Source of the DNA: Megascapheus bottae
Lineage: Eukaryota > Chordata > Mammalia > Rodentia > Geomyidae
Length of the DNA: 64,000 bases
Assembly: GCA_024803745.1 (NCBI GenBank)
Contig: JANJXV010000191.1
Span: forward strand, 62,001 to 126,000
Direction of reading: 5' to 3'
The notes beneath the pieces were generated by a model, which saw only the letters and a list, made by a program, of their open reading frames with translations, was not told where the DNA came from and searched no databases. Every line of letters begins with the position of its first letter. Within the stretch, counting starts at the first letter, position 1. Of the stretch, positions 1 through 11,182 are shown piece by piece. The translations under genes were made by a program, and so were the position numbers.

Positions 1-635
1 CGCTGTTCTTTCTGCTAAGAAGTTTTTTTGCTATAAGGGGTCTTTTATTATTCCATATGAAATTTTGAATTGCCTCTTCTATGTCTTTAAAGAATGACAT
101 TGGGATGTTGATGGGTATTACATTGAATTTGTAGATAGCCCTTGGCAAGATTGTCATTTTCACAATGTTGCTTCTTCCAATCCAGGAGCATGGGAGGTTT
201 TTGCCTTTCCTTAGTTCTGCTTTTATTTCCTTTTTTAGGGTTTTAAAGTTTTCATCTAAACGGTCCTTTACATTCTTAGTTAAGCTAATTGCTAGGTACT
301 TTATTTTCTTTGAGGCTACTGTGAAAGGAATTTCTTTCCTGATTATTGCCTCGTTCCTCTCAGTGTTGGCATAAAGTAAGGTAGTTGATTTGTGAGGGTT
401 CATTTTATGGCCTGTTACCCTTCCAAATCTTTGAATCAGCTCAAGGAGCTTGGGAGTAGAGTCTATAGGATTCTTTAAATACAAAATCATGTCATCTGCA
501 AAGAGGGATAGTTTTATTTCCTCTTTCCCTACTTGGATCCCCTTTATGCTTGCTTCTTGCCTTATTGCACTGCCTAGGAATTCTAGTACTATGTTAAAAA
601 GGAGTGGAGGGAGTGGGCATCCTGAATGCTACCCC
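1..635 (-). mobile_element. L1 fragment, ORF2 reverse-transcriptase region (unit 1, cut by window start)
   Basis: On the minus strand this encodes a piece of L1 ORF2 around the RT active site: the complement of about 490-503 reads LFADD, followed by MILYLK-like and [15 protein letters not shown] text. It equals 33941-34576 of the longer element in unit 2. The frame is broken, so it is a fossil. Plus-strand ORFs here are antisense shadows. Confidence 0.9.
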
Positions 636-654
636 CTAGTACTTTAATGCAAAG

Positions 655-798
655 CTTTGGGCTGTGGCATTTTAAGCACAATTCAACGCTCTCTTTTTTG
701 CTTGTTAATTAGAGGTAAAAATCTTATGGAATGTATTGCGTGGCTGATTTTGAACTGGAATCCTCAGTTCTCAGCTTATCTTGAGTAGCTAGGATTAC
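655..798 (-). mobile_element. B1-headed SINE fragment, old
   Basis: Minus strand reads CTGTAATCCTAGCTACTCAA followed by a diverged ATCTGAG/GGTTCAAA-like part. It abuts the L1 fragment. Confidence 0.6.
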
Positions 799-1907
799 AG
801 TACTTTTACAACATGTATGCTCATACACATTGCTTCTGATCCAAACACTCATTGTTCAATTTAACTAACAAGATGTGAGGAACGATGATTGACTGTAATT
901 TACTAGATGGGATTCTAGTGAGTATATATTTCCACTTCCACTCTGAAGCCAGGGAAATGTTTCTAGTACATGTTTCAACTATCTCCCAAAGAGGAAATAA
1001 TATGTGAGTACGTTTGTTAGTATTTCAGTGAGGAGATGGACTTTGGTGTTTGGAACCTGTTTGGCAGAGTGTATCAGCTGGGCTGTGATAACAGAGATGA
1101 TGTTACAGACAGTAATATCTTCATCCCAGACAGACTTAATCCAGATCCTTGGATTTCAGGCCTTGAGTAGATAGAATTACAAGTGTGAGCTGCCACCACC
1201 ACCTGGTTCATTTTGGAAACCTTAATTGCTTCTCATTTGTTCCTTTCCTTTTTTGGAAGATTGATCTAAGCTGGCTGATTGTGCATCACAATGAAGTGAT
1301 TGGCCTCAGGAATTGCAAATATTTGTTTCATCAGCACGGAATGAATGAAGTTGATCTAAACCCAATAGTATTTTCCTTCTGATAAATAGGGAACTTACTT
1401 ATATCATTTTTCCTTGCCTTTGCTTTCCCAAAGCAAGCAACATGTTTCTTAAAAACTATACTTCATGAGAATATTATAATTAGAAGCTATCTTCTGCACA
1501 CTTCAGAATAGTCCTTGCATTTATAAACTTATATTACAATATTAGGTAGAAGAATGGTGACTGTTAGTTTCATAACTACTTCATATGTTTTACTCTTTAA
1601 GGCTCATTAACTCAAGAAGGGATTAAATACATTTAGATAATAGTAGAACATAGCTCCTGCTGATTTGATGTGTGTGCAGATGATACACAGATTTATTAGG
1701 ATTACTCAAAAGTTTTCTTCAAATTTTCAGTAGTAGACTGCTATGCTAACTGGTAGGTGATAGTAATGATGCTGAAATTCTATGAATCAGCTATGAAGCA
1801 GAATTTCAGGGGAGAGTATTTGCTAGGGACTTAATTTCTAAGACGCATATCAAGAATTTTGAACTATAACACAAAATGATGGAGGACTCAGCCTCACATT
1901 TTGTTGT
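799..1907. other. Intergenic, no gene seen
   Basis: A diverged B1-type SINE piece sits at about 1120-1212 on minus (gagtagatagaattacaagt, then gtgagctgccaccacc). The rest is AT-rich DNA without splice-bounded or conserved ORFs. A 65-codon ORF at 1185-1382 is identical in both units but begins inside the SINE piece and has no coding hallmark. Confidence 0.5.
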
Positions 1908-2122
1908 TTATGCAAGTCCTGGGACTTGAACCCAGGGCCTGGGAACTGTCCTTAAATGTTTTTTTTTGCTTCAGGCTAGTGTTCTACCACTTTATCCACA
2001 GCTCCACTTCCAGATTTTTGGTAATGAACTGTAAATCAGAATATCATGCAATTTGTTTGGGCTGGATTCAAACCTGATTCTGTGTAGATAGGATTCCAAG
2101 TGTGAGCGCACAGAGCCTGGCT
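1908..2122 (-). mobile_element. Geo-like SINE, full-length type
   Basis: Reverse orientation: starts with the CCTGGGACTTGAACCCAGGG box and ends with GTGTGAGCGCACAGAGCCTGGCT. Confidence 0.75.
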
Positions 2123-2141
2123 AGTATCATTCATCATTCAA

Positions 2142-2363
2142 GTCATGGGACTGCAATTCTGCACCTGGGTCTTGTCACTGAGCTTTTCAGCTCAAGACTA
2201 CTGCCCTATCCCTTGAGCCATAGGGCCACTTCTGGGTTTCTGGTGGTTAATTGGAGATAAGAGTCACATGGACTTCAGTGCCCAGGCTGACTTTGAACTG
2301 CTATCCTTGGATCCCAGCCTCTTGAGTAGCTACATTTACAAGTGTGAGCCACCATACCCGGCT
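2142..2363 (-). mobile_element. Geo-like SINE with B1-type head
   Basis: Runs from the ACTGAGCTTTTCAGCTCAAG box to GTGTGAGCCACCATACCCGG, which is the complement of a B1-like 5' end. It lies 20 bp from the previous element in the same orientation. Confidence 0.8.
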
Positions 2364-2379
2364 AAATTATTTTTTAAGT

Positions 2380-2700
2380 TAATTTATTTTGTTAAGTCAA
2401 TATATAGTTGGCATACGGTTACATAAATAATGAACATATTTCTTAAGAAAATTGTTATCCCCTCCCTCATTTTTCTCTGTTTTCCTACCCTCAGCCCCCT
2501 CTCCACCCAGATTGTTCAGTTCATTTCCGTTTAGTGTCTTCCAAGTATCACTGTTCAATTGGTTCACCCTTTTTCCTTTGTTTTTTTTTTTTTTTACCAT
2601 TTTATTATACCCTCTCCATTCCCCAAATCACATAAACCTATGTACAAGACACAGGGTACCCGAATTCAACACAGTGACTACAGAGAATAAAACTAAAGGG
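2380..2700 (-). mobile_element. Probable old L1 3'-UTR remnant
   Basis: T-rich on plus (2579-2596), with cccctccctcatttttctct resembling the stretch at 9124-9150. The two stretches share order and spacing, which suggests a common LINE 3' end on the minus strand. No coding remnant is attached, so the family name is tentative. Confidence 0.35.
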
Positions 2701-2792
2701 AAAAAGAAGAAAAGAGGTAAAAAGCAAAGAAAATGAAAGAACATCATACAGTACCTTAGAAGCAACAACACTGAAAAAACAAAACATAAACC

Positions 2793-2925
2793 TTGGGCTG
2801 AAAATGAAGCTTGCCTAGCATGTATGAAACCCTGGATTCCATTCCTCAGCACCACATAAACAAAAAACGGGAAGTGCCACTGTGACTCAGCTGGTAGATT
2901 TCTTACGTTCAGCACAGAGTGTCTC
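2793..2925 (+). mobile_element. ID-headed (IDL-Geo-like) SINE
   Basis: Contains GCTTGCCTAGCATGTATGAA and a CAGCACCACAT box followed by the shared body GGAAGTGCCACTGTGACTCA. Confidence 0.75.
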
Positions 2926-3023
2926 CAAGTGACAAAAATCTGTCACATTTAAGTCAGGCTTCAAAACTTTGCTAGGAACCAGTTATGTGATTTGGAATAA
3001 AGTCCAGTTTTCAAAAAATCACT

Positions 3024-3262
3024 AGCCAGGCGCTGGAGGGTCATAATTGTCATTCTACTAGCCAGAGAGAAGGTGATTCAAAGCCTTTGCAAGCAAAAAA
3101 AAATGAAAACAAAAAAAATGTAAGATTCTATTCTCCACTTATCCACCCAAAAACTAAGTGGAGTTGTGGCTAAAACTGGTACAGCATTAGCCTTGAGGAA
3201 AAAGAACTAAGAGACCTTGCCCAGGTCCAAAGTTCAACCTCCCCACCAAGAAACAAAAAAAA
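3024..3262 (+). mobile_element. B1-headed Geo-like SINE, diverged
   Basis: Begins AGCCAGGCGCTGG and has the Geo body at 3155-3245 (GTGGAGTTGTGGC, AGCATTAGCCTTGAG). Confidence 0.6.
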
Positions 3263-4084
3263 AGGAGTCCAGATACCTTAGTTTCAAAAGTATATCTGGA
3301 TATCTTAGTAGATTTTTCTGATCTTTCCTCATTCATCTGATGGAACCACATAATCTTGATCCTGATCTGACTAAGAGCCTGCATTGTGCTTAATAAATTC
3401 ATTCCACATATTCCAGTAGAATCTGGACAGCTAACAGCCACTTACCAATGCTTTATTCTACGTTTAGGCCAGTATGTCTTCATACCATCTACACAGTCAG
3501 CTATATCATTTTTCCAGAAGTATCATTGAGTGTAGAACACTCAGAACTAAAATAATTGCATAAAGATGTAATAAAACCCCTTGATTCATTAAGAAAATTT
3601 CTGTACCACTTAGAGCAAGTACATTAGTGGTATTTACCTCTAGCCTCTTTTTTAAAAAATTTATTAACATTGAAATTTACATCATATTTCAAATGTCATG
3701 TTTAACCAACAAGTATTCAAGAAGGGAATCGCTATACAATCACTGGCACATAGATTTTAGAATATAGTAAAAATTAAGCTGAGTCTTTGTATGTCATAGA
3801 TACAGATTAATCTATAATAAAACACATGTCTATAGAGTGTATAGTCTATCCTAGATTTTTATGTCTATGTAGTTATGTTTATATCTCCAAAATTATGTCC
3901 AGAACTTTGGGTATCAACTATTCAATCATCGCTCTACTACCGTTTGAAACTAATATCCATATATTAAGGATATCATGTACCTTTTGTTCCTTGGTCTTGA
4001 CTTATCTCACTCAACAGGATTCACTCTAATTTCATCCACTACCCCAAAAATGCCATTATTATTTTTTTCTGTGCAGATCTTCTT
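3263..4084. other. AT-rich intergenic DNA, nothing recognised
   Basis: No SINE head, zinc-finger or splice-bounded ORF is visible. The 67-codon ORF at 3826-4029 is Cys/Tyr/Ile-rich and AT-driven; I do not support it as a gene. Confidence 0.4.
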
Positions 4085-4649
4085 TTTATGTATTTATTTT
4101 TATTGTAATTTATAGAAGGGTTATATTATATTCACCAGATAGAAGGTGCATTACTTCTCAAACTTTGATACCCCATGTAATGATATGGTCCCCATTTCCC
4201 TTCCCATACCCCCATTCATGTTCATTTCCCCCCTTCCCTATCCAATTTCAAATAACCAATTAGGCACATATGAAATATATCAGAAAACAAGGTGAAATAT
4301 TGTAACAATATGATATAACCAAGGGATAGCAAAAGAGATAAGAGATCACATAGTTCATTAAGGACAACAATCACTCATTATATGAGTTTTGTTTCTTTAT
4401 CTTGGAGGTCCTTACATTTAGTGTCATACTATTTGTCACGATGTCTCTAGATTTTGTTCTATTGTAAATCTCTGGTAGCAGAGCCCAAGGTTTCTACTGA
4501 ATTTGACAAATGAGGGAGACTCTTGGGCCTATGTTCCTTTGAGTTTGGCTTACTTCAGTTAATATGATTTTTTTCCTTCCCCGAGAATGCCATTATTTTA
4601 TCTTGTCGGTTGGCTATATATCATTCCATTGTGTGTGTGTGCGTTTGTG

Positions 4650-4701
<52 letters not shown>

Positions 4702-4760
4702 CGTGTATGACATTTTTTGTAGTAGGGCATCTGGTTGTTTCCATCATCCAACCTCATTTT
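4085..4760 (-). mobile_element. L1 3' fragment with internal TG microsatellite
   Basis: Starts with T-rich sequence and the same 3'-UTR text seen at 32290-32560 (accagatagaaggtgcatta). It runs to the ORF2 end region. The homologous L1 text ccattgtgtataagtaccac (5355-5375) is replaced here by a long TG run. 5' truncated. Confidence 0.75.
4629..4708. repeat. (TG)n microsatellite
   Basis: Almost pure TG with GCGT interruptions at both ends, nested in the L1 fragment. Valine/cysteine ORFs across it are artefacts. Confidence 0.95.
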
Positions 4761-4775
4761 CTACAGATATTTTTA

Positions 4776-5895
4776 TAGTCTCTTTTTTATTTTCAGGGTA
4801 ATGTATAGAGGGATTACGATTACATTTACAGGTAGTGGACTGCATTACTTCTCACACATTTATTCCACTCCACATGTTTTTGTCCCCAGTTCCCTCTCCC
4901 CTCCCCTTCCCAATCATCTTGTTTCCCCCCTTCCCTTTCCTATTTGACATAAACAAATAAACATATATACAATATGCCAGGGAAAAATCAGATACAGTAA
5001 CAATCTGACATTAACCAAAGGGCAAAATAAGAGATGAGAAATAACCTAGTAGATTAAGGACAAAAATCACACAAGATTAAGAGCAACGATGACACAAGAT
5101 ATAGCTCTTGTTCCCATATCCTAGAGATCCTTTCATTTAGCCTCATCGTATATGACCTTATATACCTAGGTTTTTGAGTTATTGTAATCCTCTGCTACGA
5201 GAGTCCTAGATGTGAACTAATTATTACAAATGAGGGAAACCATTGAGCTTATGTTTCTTTGGGTCTGGCTGCTTCACTTAATATGAATTTTTCCAAGTCT
5301 TTCCATTTCCTTACAAATGGGGCAATGTCATTCCTTCTGATGGCAGCATAGCATTCCATTGTGTATAAGTACCACATCTTCTTGATTCAGTCATCTACTG
5401 AGTGGCATCTGGGTTGGTTTCATATCTTTGCTATGGTAAATAGTGCTGCAATGAGCATCATTGTGGTAGTGGCTTTAGTATGTCCTTTTTTCTGGACAAT
5501 TGGGTAGATGCCAAGTAGTGGATTTGCTGGATCATAGGGGAGCTCTATATTCAGTCTTTTGAGGAACCACCACACTGCTTTCCCTAGTGGTTGAACGAGT
5601 TTACACTCACACCAACAGTGTAGGTGTGATCCCACCTGGTCACTTCCCCACCAGTATCTCTTATTAGATTTTTTGATAATGGCCATTCTGACTGGAGTCA
5701 GGTGGAATCTCAAAGTTGTTTTGATTTTCATTTCCCTTATTGCTAGAGATATGGAGCATTTCTTCATGTGTCTAAAGCCCATTTTAATTTTTTCTTCAGA
5801 GAATACTCTTTTAAGTCTTTAGCCCACCTTTTAATAGGATGGTTGTTTCTTTGAAGATTTGTTTGGGAGAGATTCATTTTTTTCAGCTATAGATA
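4776..5895 (-). mobile_element. L1 3' fragment, ORF2 C-terminus
   Basis: The minus strand at 5420-5782 encodes the ORF2 C-terminal region: HMKKCSISLAIREMKIKTT, LTPVRMAIIKKSN, then KLVQPLGKAVW and PLLGIYP. A 3' UTR follows down to 4776. The 5' end is truncated near 5895. It lies head to tail with the fragment at 4085-4760. Confidence 0.85.
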
Positions 5896-5937
5896 TATTT
5901 TAGATAACTACATATATTTTTGTAGAAAAAAGAATGG

Positions 5938-6285
5938 AAGCCATCATGCTGGCTCACAACTTAATTTCAGCTACTTAGGAGGCTCAGGGCTTAGGATCAC
6001 AGGTCAAAGCCAACCAGGGCCCTACAGTGTGTGAGATCAAACTCTGTGAACATACAATGACTGTAAGAGGAATCTCACTGCCTGGGAATGTAGCCTAATG
6101 GTAGAGTGCTCACCTAGAATGCATGAAGACCTAGGTTCTATTCACCGGTACCGCATATTCAGAAAAAAGCTAGAAGTGGCGCTGTGTTTCAAGAGGCAGA
6201 GCACTCACCTTGGGCAAGCGAGTCCAATGAAAATGTCTAGGCCCTGAGTCCAAGCCGTAGGACTGGCAAAAAGAAAAAAAAGAGC
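5938..6285 (+). mobile_element. Two SINEs: B1-headed fragment, then ID-headed element
   Basis: 5938-6062 is a B1-like head (AGCTACTTAGGAGGCTCAGG, GGTCAAAGCCAACCAGG). 6081-6285 is an ID-headed element with TAATGGTAGAGTGCTCACC, a B-box-like GGTTCTATTC and an A-rich tail. Confidence 0.8.
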
Positions 6286-6383
6286 AATCTTACTTAAGTA
6301 ACAAGGAATGTACCCTATATTTATACAGACTGAAAAATTCATTAAGAAATTAGAAAATATGTATAAAGTGCATAATTTCTTTT

Positions 6384-6904
6384 GTGTGTTGGCACTGGGT
6401 CTTCAACTGAGTGCTTCAGCTCTATTCCTGACCTTTTCTGCTCAAGGCTAGCACTCTACCAATGCAGCCCCAAATCAACTATCTTCAATTGAGATATAAG
6501 CGATGAATATTTCAGGGTGCTTCATGAAAAACATTTTTATAAATTGAAACTTTCAACACAGTCTTATTTTAGTATGAATGTTGAGATGGGAAGAGACAGA
6601 AAAAGTGAAATGTTTCCTGATCCCCATAGAGAAGAGACTCAGCAGAACCACTGTGGTCTGCAGGCTTCTTTGTGAGTTTTGTTTGCTTGTTTGATTTTTG
6701 TCAATTGTGGGGCTTGTACTCTGGGCCTGGGCACTGTCCCTGAGCTCTTCAGCTCCAGGCTAGTGCTTTAATCTGTGAGCCACAGTGCCACTTCTGGTTT
6801 TTCTGGCAGTTAACTGGGTACTTTGGCTGGCTTTAAACTTTGATTCTCAGATCTTAGCCGCCTGAGTAGCTAAGAATATACTTGTGAGGTACCATCACCA
6901 GGCT
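6384..6904 (-). mobile_element. Two Geo-like SINEs
   Basis: 6384-6472 is a partial body ending TCAAGGCTAGCACTCTACCA. 6690-6904 is near full length, from GGGGCTTGTACTCTGGGCC to the B1-type end GAGGTACCATCACCAGGC. A decayed third copy may follow to about 7035. Confidence 0.75.
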
Positions 6905-7267
6905 GCTGCTCTGTTACTATGCAGGTTCTGGATCAAGAACTTCAAGTTCTTACTTCAATTTTTTCTTCTCTTGCCTGATACTCTGCCATTTGAACGAAGC
7001 CCCAGTTCCTGGTCTTTGTTGGTTAATGAGAGATATTATGATTTTCTAATATTCAGAGCAATGATTATAAAACCCAGCATTTTACTTACTTGAATAAATT
7101 AAGAGACAGGACCTAGTGAGATGGAAAACAAAATTTTTTTTCAAGTTGCTATACTGTTCTAATGCATAAGTCTGGCTATTTTGCTTACACACAAATATGT
7201 ATTTTAACAATTTCTACTCTATTTTTGCTTAGCTTAAATCGACCACTGCCATTTCATAGATTTTGTT

Positions 7268-7806
7268 GTTGTTGTTTGCGGTGCTTGAACTCTGTGCCTG
7301 GGCTGTTCCTCAGATCTTCAGTTCAATGCCAGTGCTCTACTACTTTTGATTTGGCCAGTCCTGGCCTTGAACTCAGGGACTGAGCACTGTCCTTATATTT
7401 TCTCAAGGCTAGGGCTCTACCACTTCAGCCTCAGCACCACTTCCAGCATTTTTCTATGTATGTGATATTGAGGAATTGAACCCAGGTCTTCGTGCATGCT
7501 AGGCAAGCACTCTACCACTAGGCCAAACTCCCAGCCCAAAATTATTCATCATTACTATTAGCTATCTTCTTTTTTTTATTATTGATTCGTCATGTTGCTT
7601 GGACTTTGGGCCTGGACTGTCCCTGACCTCTTCAGCTCAAGGCTAGCGCTCTTAATCTACAGCTCCATTTTTGGTTTCTGGTAGTTAATTGGTGATGTAA
7701 GTCTCACAAACATATGTGTCCAGGCTGGCTTTGGGCTTTGAACCAAGATCCTCCAATCTCAGCCTCCATAGTAGGTAGAATTACACGCTTCAGCCAGCAG
7801 TGCCTG
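7268..7806 (-). mobile_element. Cluster of ID-headed and B1-headed SINEs
   Basis: A partial body at 7268-7352 is followed at 7355-7538 by an ID-headed element ending GCTAGGCAAGCACTCTACCA. A B1-headed element at 7584-7806 ends at the CT microsatellite. Confidence 0.8.
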
Positions 7807-7815
7807 ACTGTTTGA

Positions 7816-7939
7816 TGTCTCTGTCTCTGTCTCTCTGTCTGTCTGTCTCTGTCTGTCTGCCTGTCTGTCTCTCTGTCTCTCTGTCTCTCTCTCTGTCTCT
7901 CTCTCTCTGTCTCTCTGTCTCTCTCTCTATCTCTCTCTC

Positions 7940-8009
<70 letters not shown>
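7816..8009. repeat. (CT)n / (CTGT)n microsatellite
   Basis: About 190 bp of CT and CTGT units between two SINEs. The Ser/Leu-rich ORF across it is a repeat artefact. Confidence 0.95.
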
Positions 8010-8011
<2 letters not shown>

Positions 8012-8702
8012 GGTTGTAAGACTTTAATTGTGCACCTGGGCAGTGTCCCTGGGCTCTTCAGCTCAAGGCTAGAACCTTAAACACCTTGAGCCACATTGTC
8101 ACTTCTGGTTTTCTGGTGCTTAAGTGGAAGAAACAGTTTCATGCACTTTAGTGTCTGGCCTGGCTTTGAACTGTGATCCTCAGAACCCAACCTTCTGAGA
8201 TCATTTCCAGCTTTTTTTTGGTGTAAGTGGTACAGAGTAATTGAACACAGGGCTTTGTGCATACTAGGCAAGCAAACTACCACTAGTGTGCACTCCAGCC
8301 TTAGATAAGGGCTTTCTTTTTCTTTTTCTTTTTTTCACTCATGGGGCTTGAACTCTGGGCCTGGATGTTTACCTTAAGCTCTTCAGCTCAAGGCAAGAGC
8401 TCTACCACTTGAGGCACATTATCATTTTGAATTTTCTGGATTACTTGGAAATAAGATTCTCACAGATTTTTATGCCTGGGCCGTCTTTGAACCTCGATCC
8501 TCCAGGGTAGCTAGGATTACCAGGGTGAGCCACCAGTCACGGGCATTAAATTATTATTTTTTGCATGTCCTATGGCTTCAACTCATGGCCAGAGCACTAT
8601 CCTAGGGCTTGCTCAAGGATAGCACTTTACTTCAGCCAGCCAACTCCCGGTCCAAATAGGCCACTCTTGAAGCTAGAATTACAGAGATCGGCCATAATAC
8701 TG
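8012..8702 (-). mobile_element. Three Geo-like SINEs in a row
   Basis: 8012-8300 ends with an ID-type head (CATACTAGGCAAGCAAACTACC), 8330-8546 ends with a B1-type head (TACCAGGGTGAGCCACCAGT), and 8555-8702 is strongly decayed. Confidence 0.7.
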
Positions 8703-8802
8703 GCATGTTGTTATCTAAGTATATAATTTTTCTTCTATTTTTGATGGCTTTTCCTTAGTGTACATATTTCCTACATATTTTATGGAAAACTTCCTTCCCA
8801 CT

Positions 8803-9006
8803 GGGGCCATAAGTTAAGCCTAGTGGAAGAGTTCTTGCCGAGCATGAATGAAGACCCAAGTTCAATTCCTCAGCACAACATTGATAAAAAAAGATAAAAG
8901 TGGTGCTGTGGCACATGTGATAGAACTTGCGCCTTAAGAATAAACAAAAACAAAAACAAGGATCGTGCTCAGGTCCTGAGTCTAAGCCCAGTACTGGCAA
9001 AAAAAA
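8803..9006 (+). mobile_element. ID-headed SINE with A-rich tail
   Basis: GGGGCCATAAGTTAAGCCTA, then AGTTCAATTCCTCAGCAC, body AAAGTGGTGCTGTGGC, and tail after CCCAGTACTGGC. Confidence 0.8.
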
Positions 9007-9215
9007 TTCTGCCCACAGTTGACATTTAAACTTATTGTACTTTTCAAAAAATTTGTTGTTCAAGGTGATATACAAAGAGATTGCTGTTATATATGTAATG
9101 AGTACAGTTCTTGTAAACACTGTTACCCCCTCCCCCATTTTCTCTTTCCTTGCCCCCCAAGTCATAAATTTCATTTACAACAAATATATATGTATTTTCA
9201 TTCCTGAAAAAAATA
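9007..9215 (-). mobile_element. Probable old L1 3'-UTR remnant
   Basis: Shares the gttaccccctcccccatttt stretch and layout with 2395-2520. No ORF2 is attached. Confidence 0.35.
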
Positions 9216-9587
9216 GTTTAAAATGTGTTCAAATAAATGATGTAGGTTGATATATTTATCAAAATGGATTACTTGAACTCTAAAATAAACATTCTAAGTA
9301 ATTTTTCTCATAAAATTGTAGTAATGCTATAAAACTAATATAAAAGGAATTTTAGTTATTAATTTCTTATGTTTTACTTTTAACATTATTACACTAAGCA
9401 TACTGTTTATGGTATTAATACAGACAGCATGAAATATGATTATGTAAAAAAATTAAATGATTAAAAATAGTAAGGTTGGGGGCCAGTAGTTTGGCTTGGT
9501 GGCACACACACTGGACTGGCAAAAAAGAAGTAGGGTTAGATAAATCAGATTTATTTCCAAATGTGTGGAAAATGGTATGATTTCTTG
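9216..9587. other. AT-rich DNA with a tiny internally deleted SINE
   Basis: 9478-9527 carries a SINE start (GGGGGCCAGTAGTTTGGC) joined almost directly to the SINE end (CTGGACTGGCAAAAAA), so most of the body is missing. No gene seen. Confidence 0.45.
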
Positions 9588-9778
9588 TTTGGCTAGTCCT
9601 GCGGCTTGAACTGAGGGACCAGGAACTGTCCTTGGCCACATTTGTTCAAGGGTGGCACTCTTACACCTGAGCAACAGTGCCCCATCTGCTTTTTCTGTGT
9701 ATGCAGTGCAGAGGAATTGAATCAAGGTCTTCTTGTATACTAGGCGAGCACTCTACAAGTAGGCCACATTCAAAGCCA
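9588..9778 (-). mobile_element. ID-headed SINE
   Basis: Starts GGCTAGTCCTGCGGCTTGAA and ends CTAGGCGAGCACTCTACAAG with a diverged head. Confidence 0.75.
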
Positions 9779-10192
9779 AAGTAGATTTTTGATGCTATTG
9801 TGGAGTTTTAATTTTCTTAAATATTTGTACAAAGCACAATGGATATATAAACAGACTTGAACTCACAGAACAGAGTCCCACATAATATTACAGTTACTCT
9901 GGCACTTCTCCCGATTGACAAAACACATTTCCAGGCATCTGCTCTGTCCTTCAGCTTTGGTAGCTGACTTGTCTTTCCATGGAGGCCTGGCCTGGATTCC
10001 TGGTGATTCCATGCATTTCATAGTTCCCTGTATATCCAGTAAGGTTGTCTTCTATGGGACCAGACCTGTCTGGTTTTTGGCCCACCCAGGACCTATGTGT
10101 CTGAGGTCTCACATTATAAGTGGAAAATAAAACACAGTATAATAAGCACTGAAGAACTGCACACCATAATGTTAACAATGAGAGTTTAATAG
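9779..10192. other. Non-repeat DNA downstream of the RalGDS-like pseudogene
   Basis: No SINE or L1 is recognised. It lies 3' of the last RalGDS-like piece on the minus strand, but I see neither a RasGEF catalytic exon nor a clear poly(A) signal. Confidence 0.35.
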
Positions 10193-10717
10193 TTAGCAAA
10201 GTAAATACAATGAATACTTGACAAGAATCATGAGAGCAAGATAAAGAGACGTCTTTTTAGGAAGGGGACAGGGAAGCTCTAAATCCAGACTGGCCTCCAA
10301 GTTGCCTTCAGACAGTAATTCTACTTCCAAGTCCTCAGAAGGGTCTCCTTCCTCATGAGAAACAGAATGTCCTTCCTGAGTTAAGAGGGGGATGGATTCT
10401 GGTTTGTCGAATGGAGATTGAGTCTGTTTTAGTGAGATGGATGGGTCTGGATATTCTGTGAGGATGGATTCATTTTCCTCCAATGAATCCAGTATTGAGA
10501 GTACACTGCTGCTTCCCATGGGGACATTTTCCATGAGCCCAGCGTGTGCCCCTTCAGCTTGCACAATAAGTGGAGTGTTACTCTGACTCAGATGGACTGA
10601 CTCTGGGTGGAGTGTGAAAGTAAACGGAAGGAAATCTGGCTGCTCTTTTTCTTCCTCCATAGTATCTGCAGGTTCAACTGTGTCACACATGGGTTTCAGA
10701 GCAAAAGGTATATCCAT
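10193..10717 (-). pseudogene. 174-codon acidic ORF, possible linker exon of the RalGDS-like pseudogene (unit 1)
   Basis: The longest non-repeat ORF of the region: 174 codons starting MDIPFALKPMC. It is rich in Glu, Ser, Pro and Leu, with segments such as SILDSLEENESILTEYPD, and it has no recognised domain. It lies on the same strand and about 0.47 kb downstream of the RalGDS-like REM exon. Known RalGDS-like proteins carry a long Pro/Glu-rich linker between the REM and catalytic domains, so a linker remnant is plausible, but I have no direct sequence match. The frame is open only in unit 1; the unit 2 counterpart has two single-base indels. I think it is a remnant that happens to stay open. 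Confidence 0.35.
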
Positions 10718-11182
10718 AGGACTCTAAACCTGTTTGGTAATTTCTACAGAAGGCCCATGCTTTCTGGAGTGCAGTGATGATTCTCAGTCTCCATCAGTCA
10801 CCAGCTCCATTGGTGGGTTTTTCATCCGGAGTTCAGGATAAGCTCTTCCACGATGACCCAAACCTAAGAATAGAAATAGGTACAGAGTGGACAGAGTGGA
10901 CTCTGCAAGTTGAAGTGTCACTCAACTTCCATGAGGATCTAATGGAGGAACCTGTAGAACTGGAGTTTGGACTGAACACTGAGGAGGTGTAGGGTCTTTC
11001 TAATGAGTGCTTATTCCCGAGTCCTTTCAGAGGACAGACATTACCTGGCTGACACCACCCATAAAGGGCATTTTGCCAAGCACTGTAGAAGTAAGGGCCA
11101 ACGAATATCTAGACCACATGGGCTTCCTACTCACAGGATCTGAGGCACCCACACCAGGACTTCTACTTTTTCTTGGTCTTAC

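Noticed and set aside
450..647. Plus [15 protein letters not shown], repeated at 34390-34587
   Set aside because: Antisense of the L1 ORF2 reverse-transcriptase region (complement encodes LFADD).
4587..4801. Cys/Val-rich ORFs
   Set aside because: They are translations of the TG microsatellite; the same happens at 38524-38738.
6081..6150. tRNA-like A and B box motifs in SINE heads, considered as tRNA genes
   Set aside because: They are part of ID-headed SINEs with A-rich tails and many copies; no cloverleaf or anticodon arm can be supported.
7800..8027. Ser/Leu-rich ORF
   Set aside because: Translation of the CT/CTGT microsatellite and SINE ends.
7268..8702. Regularly repeated segments of about 200 bp, considered as a CRISPR-like or satellite array
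   Set aside because: They are separate SINE insertions with different heads, divergence and tails, in a mammalian genome.
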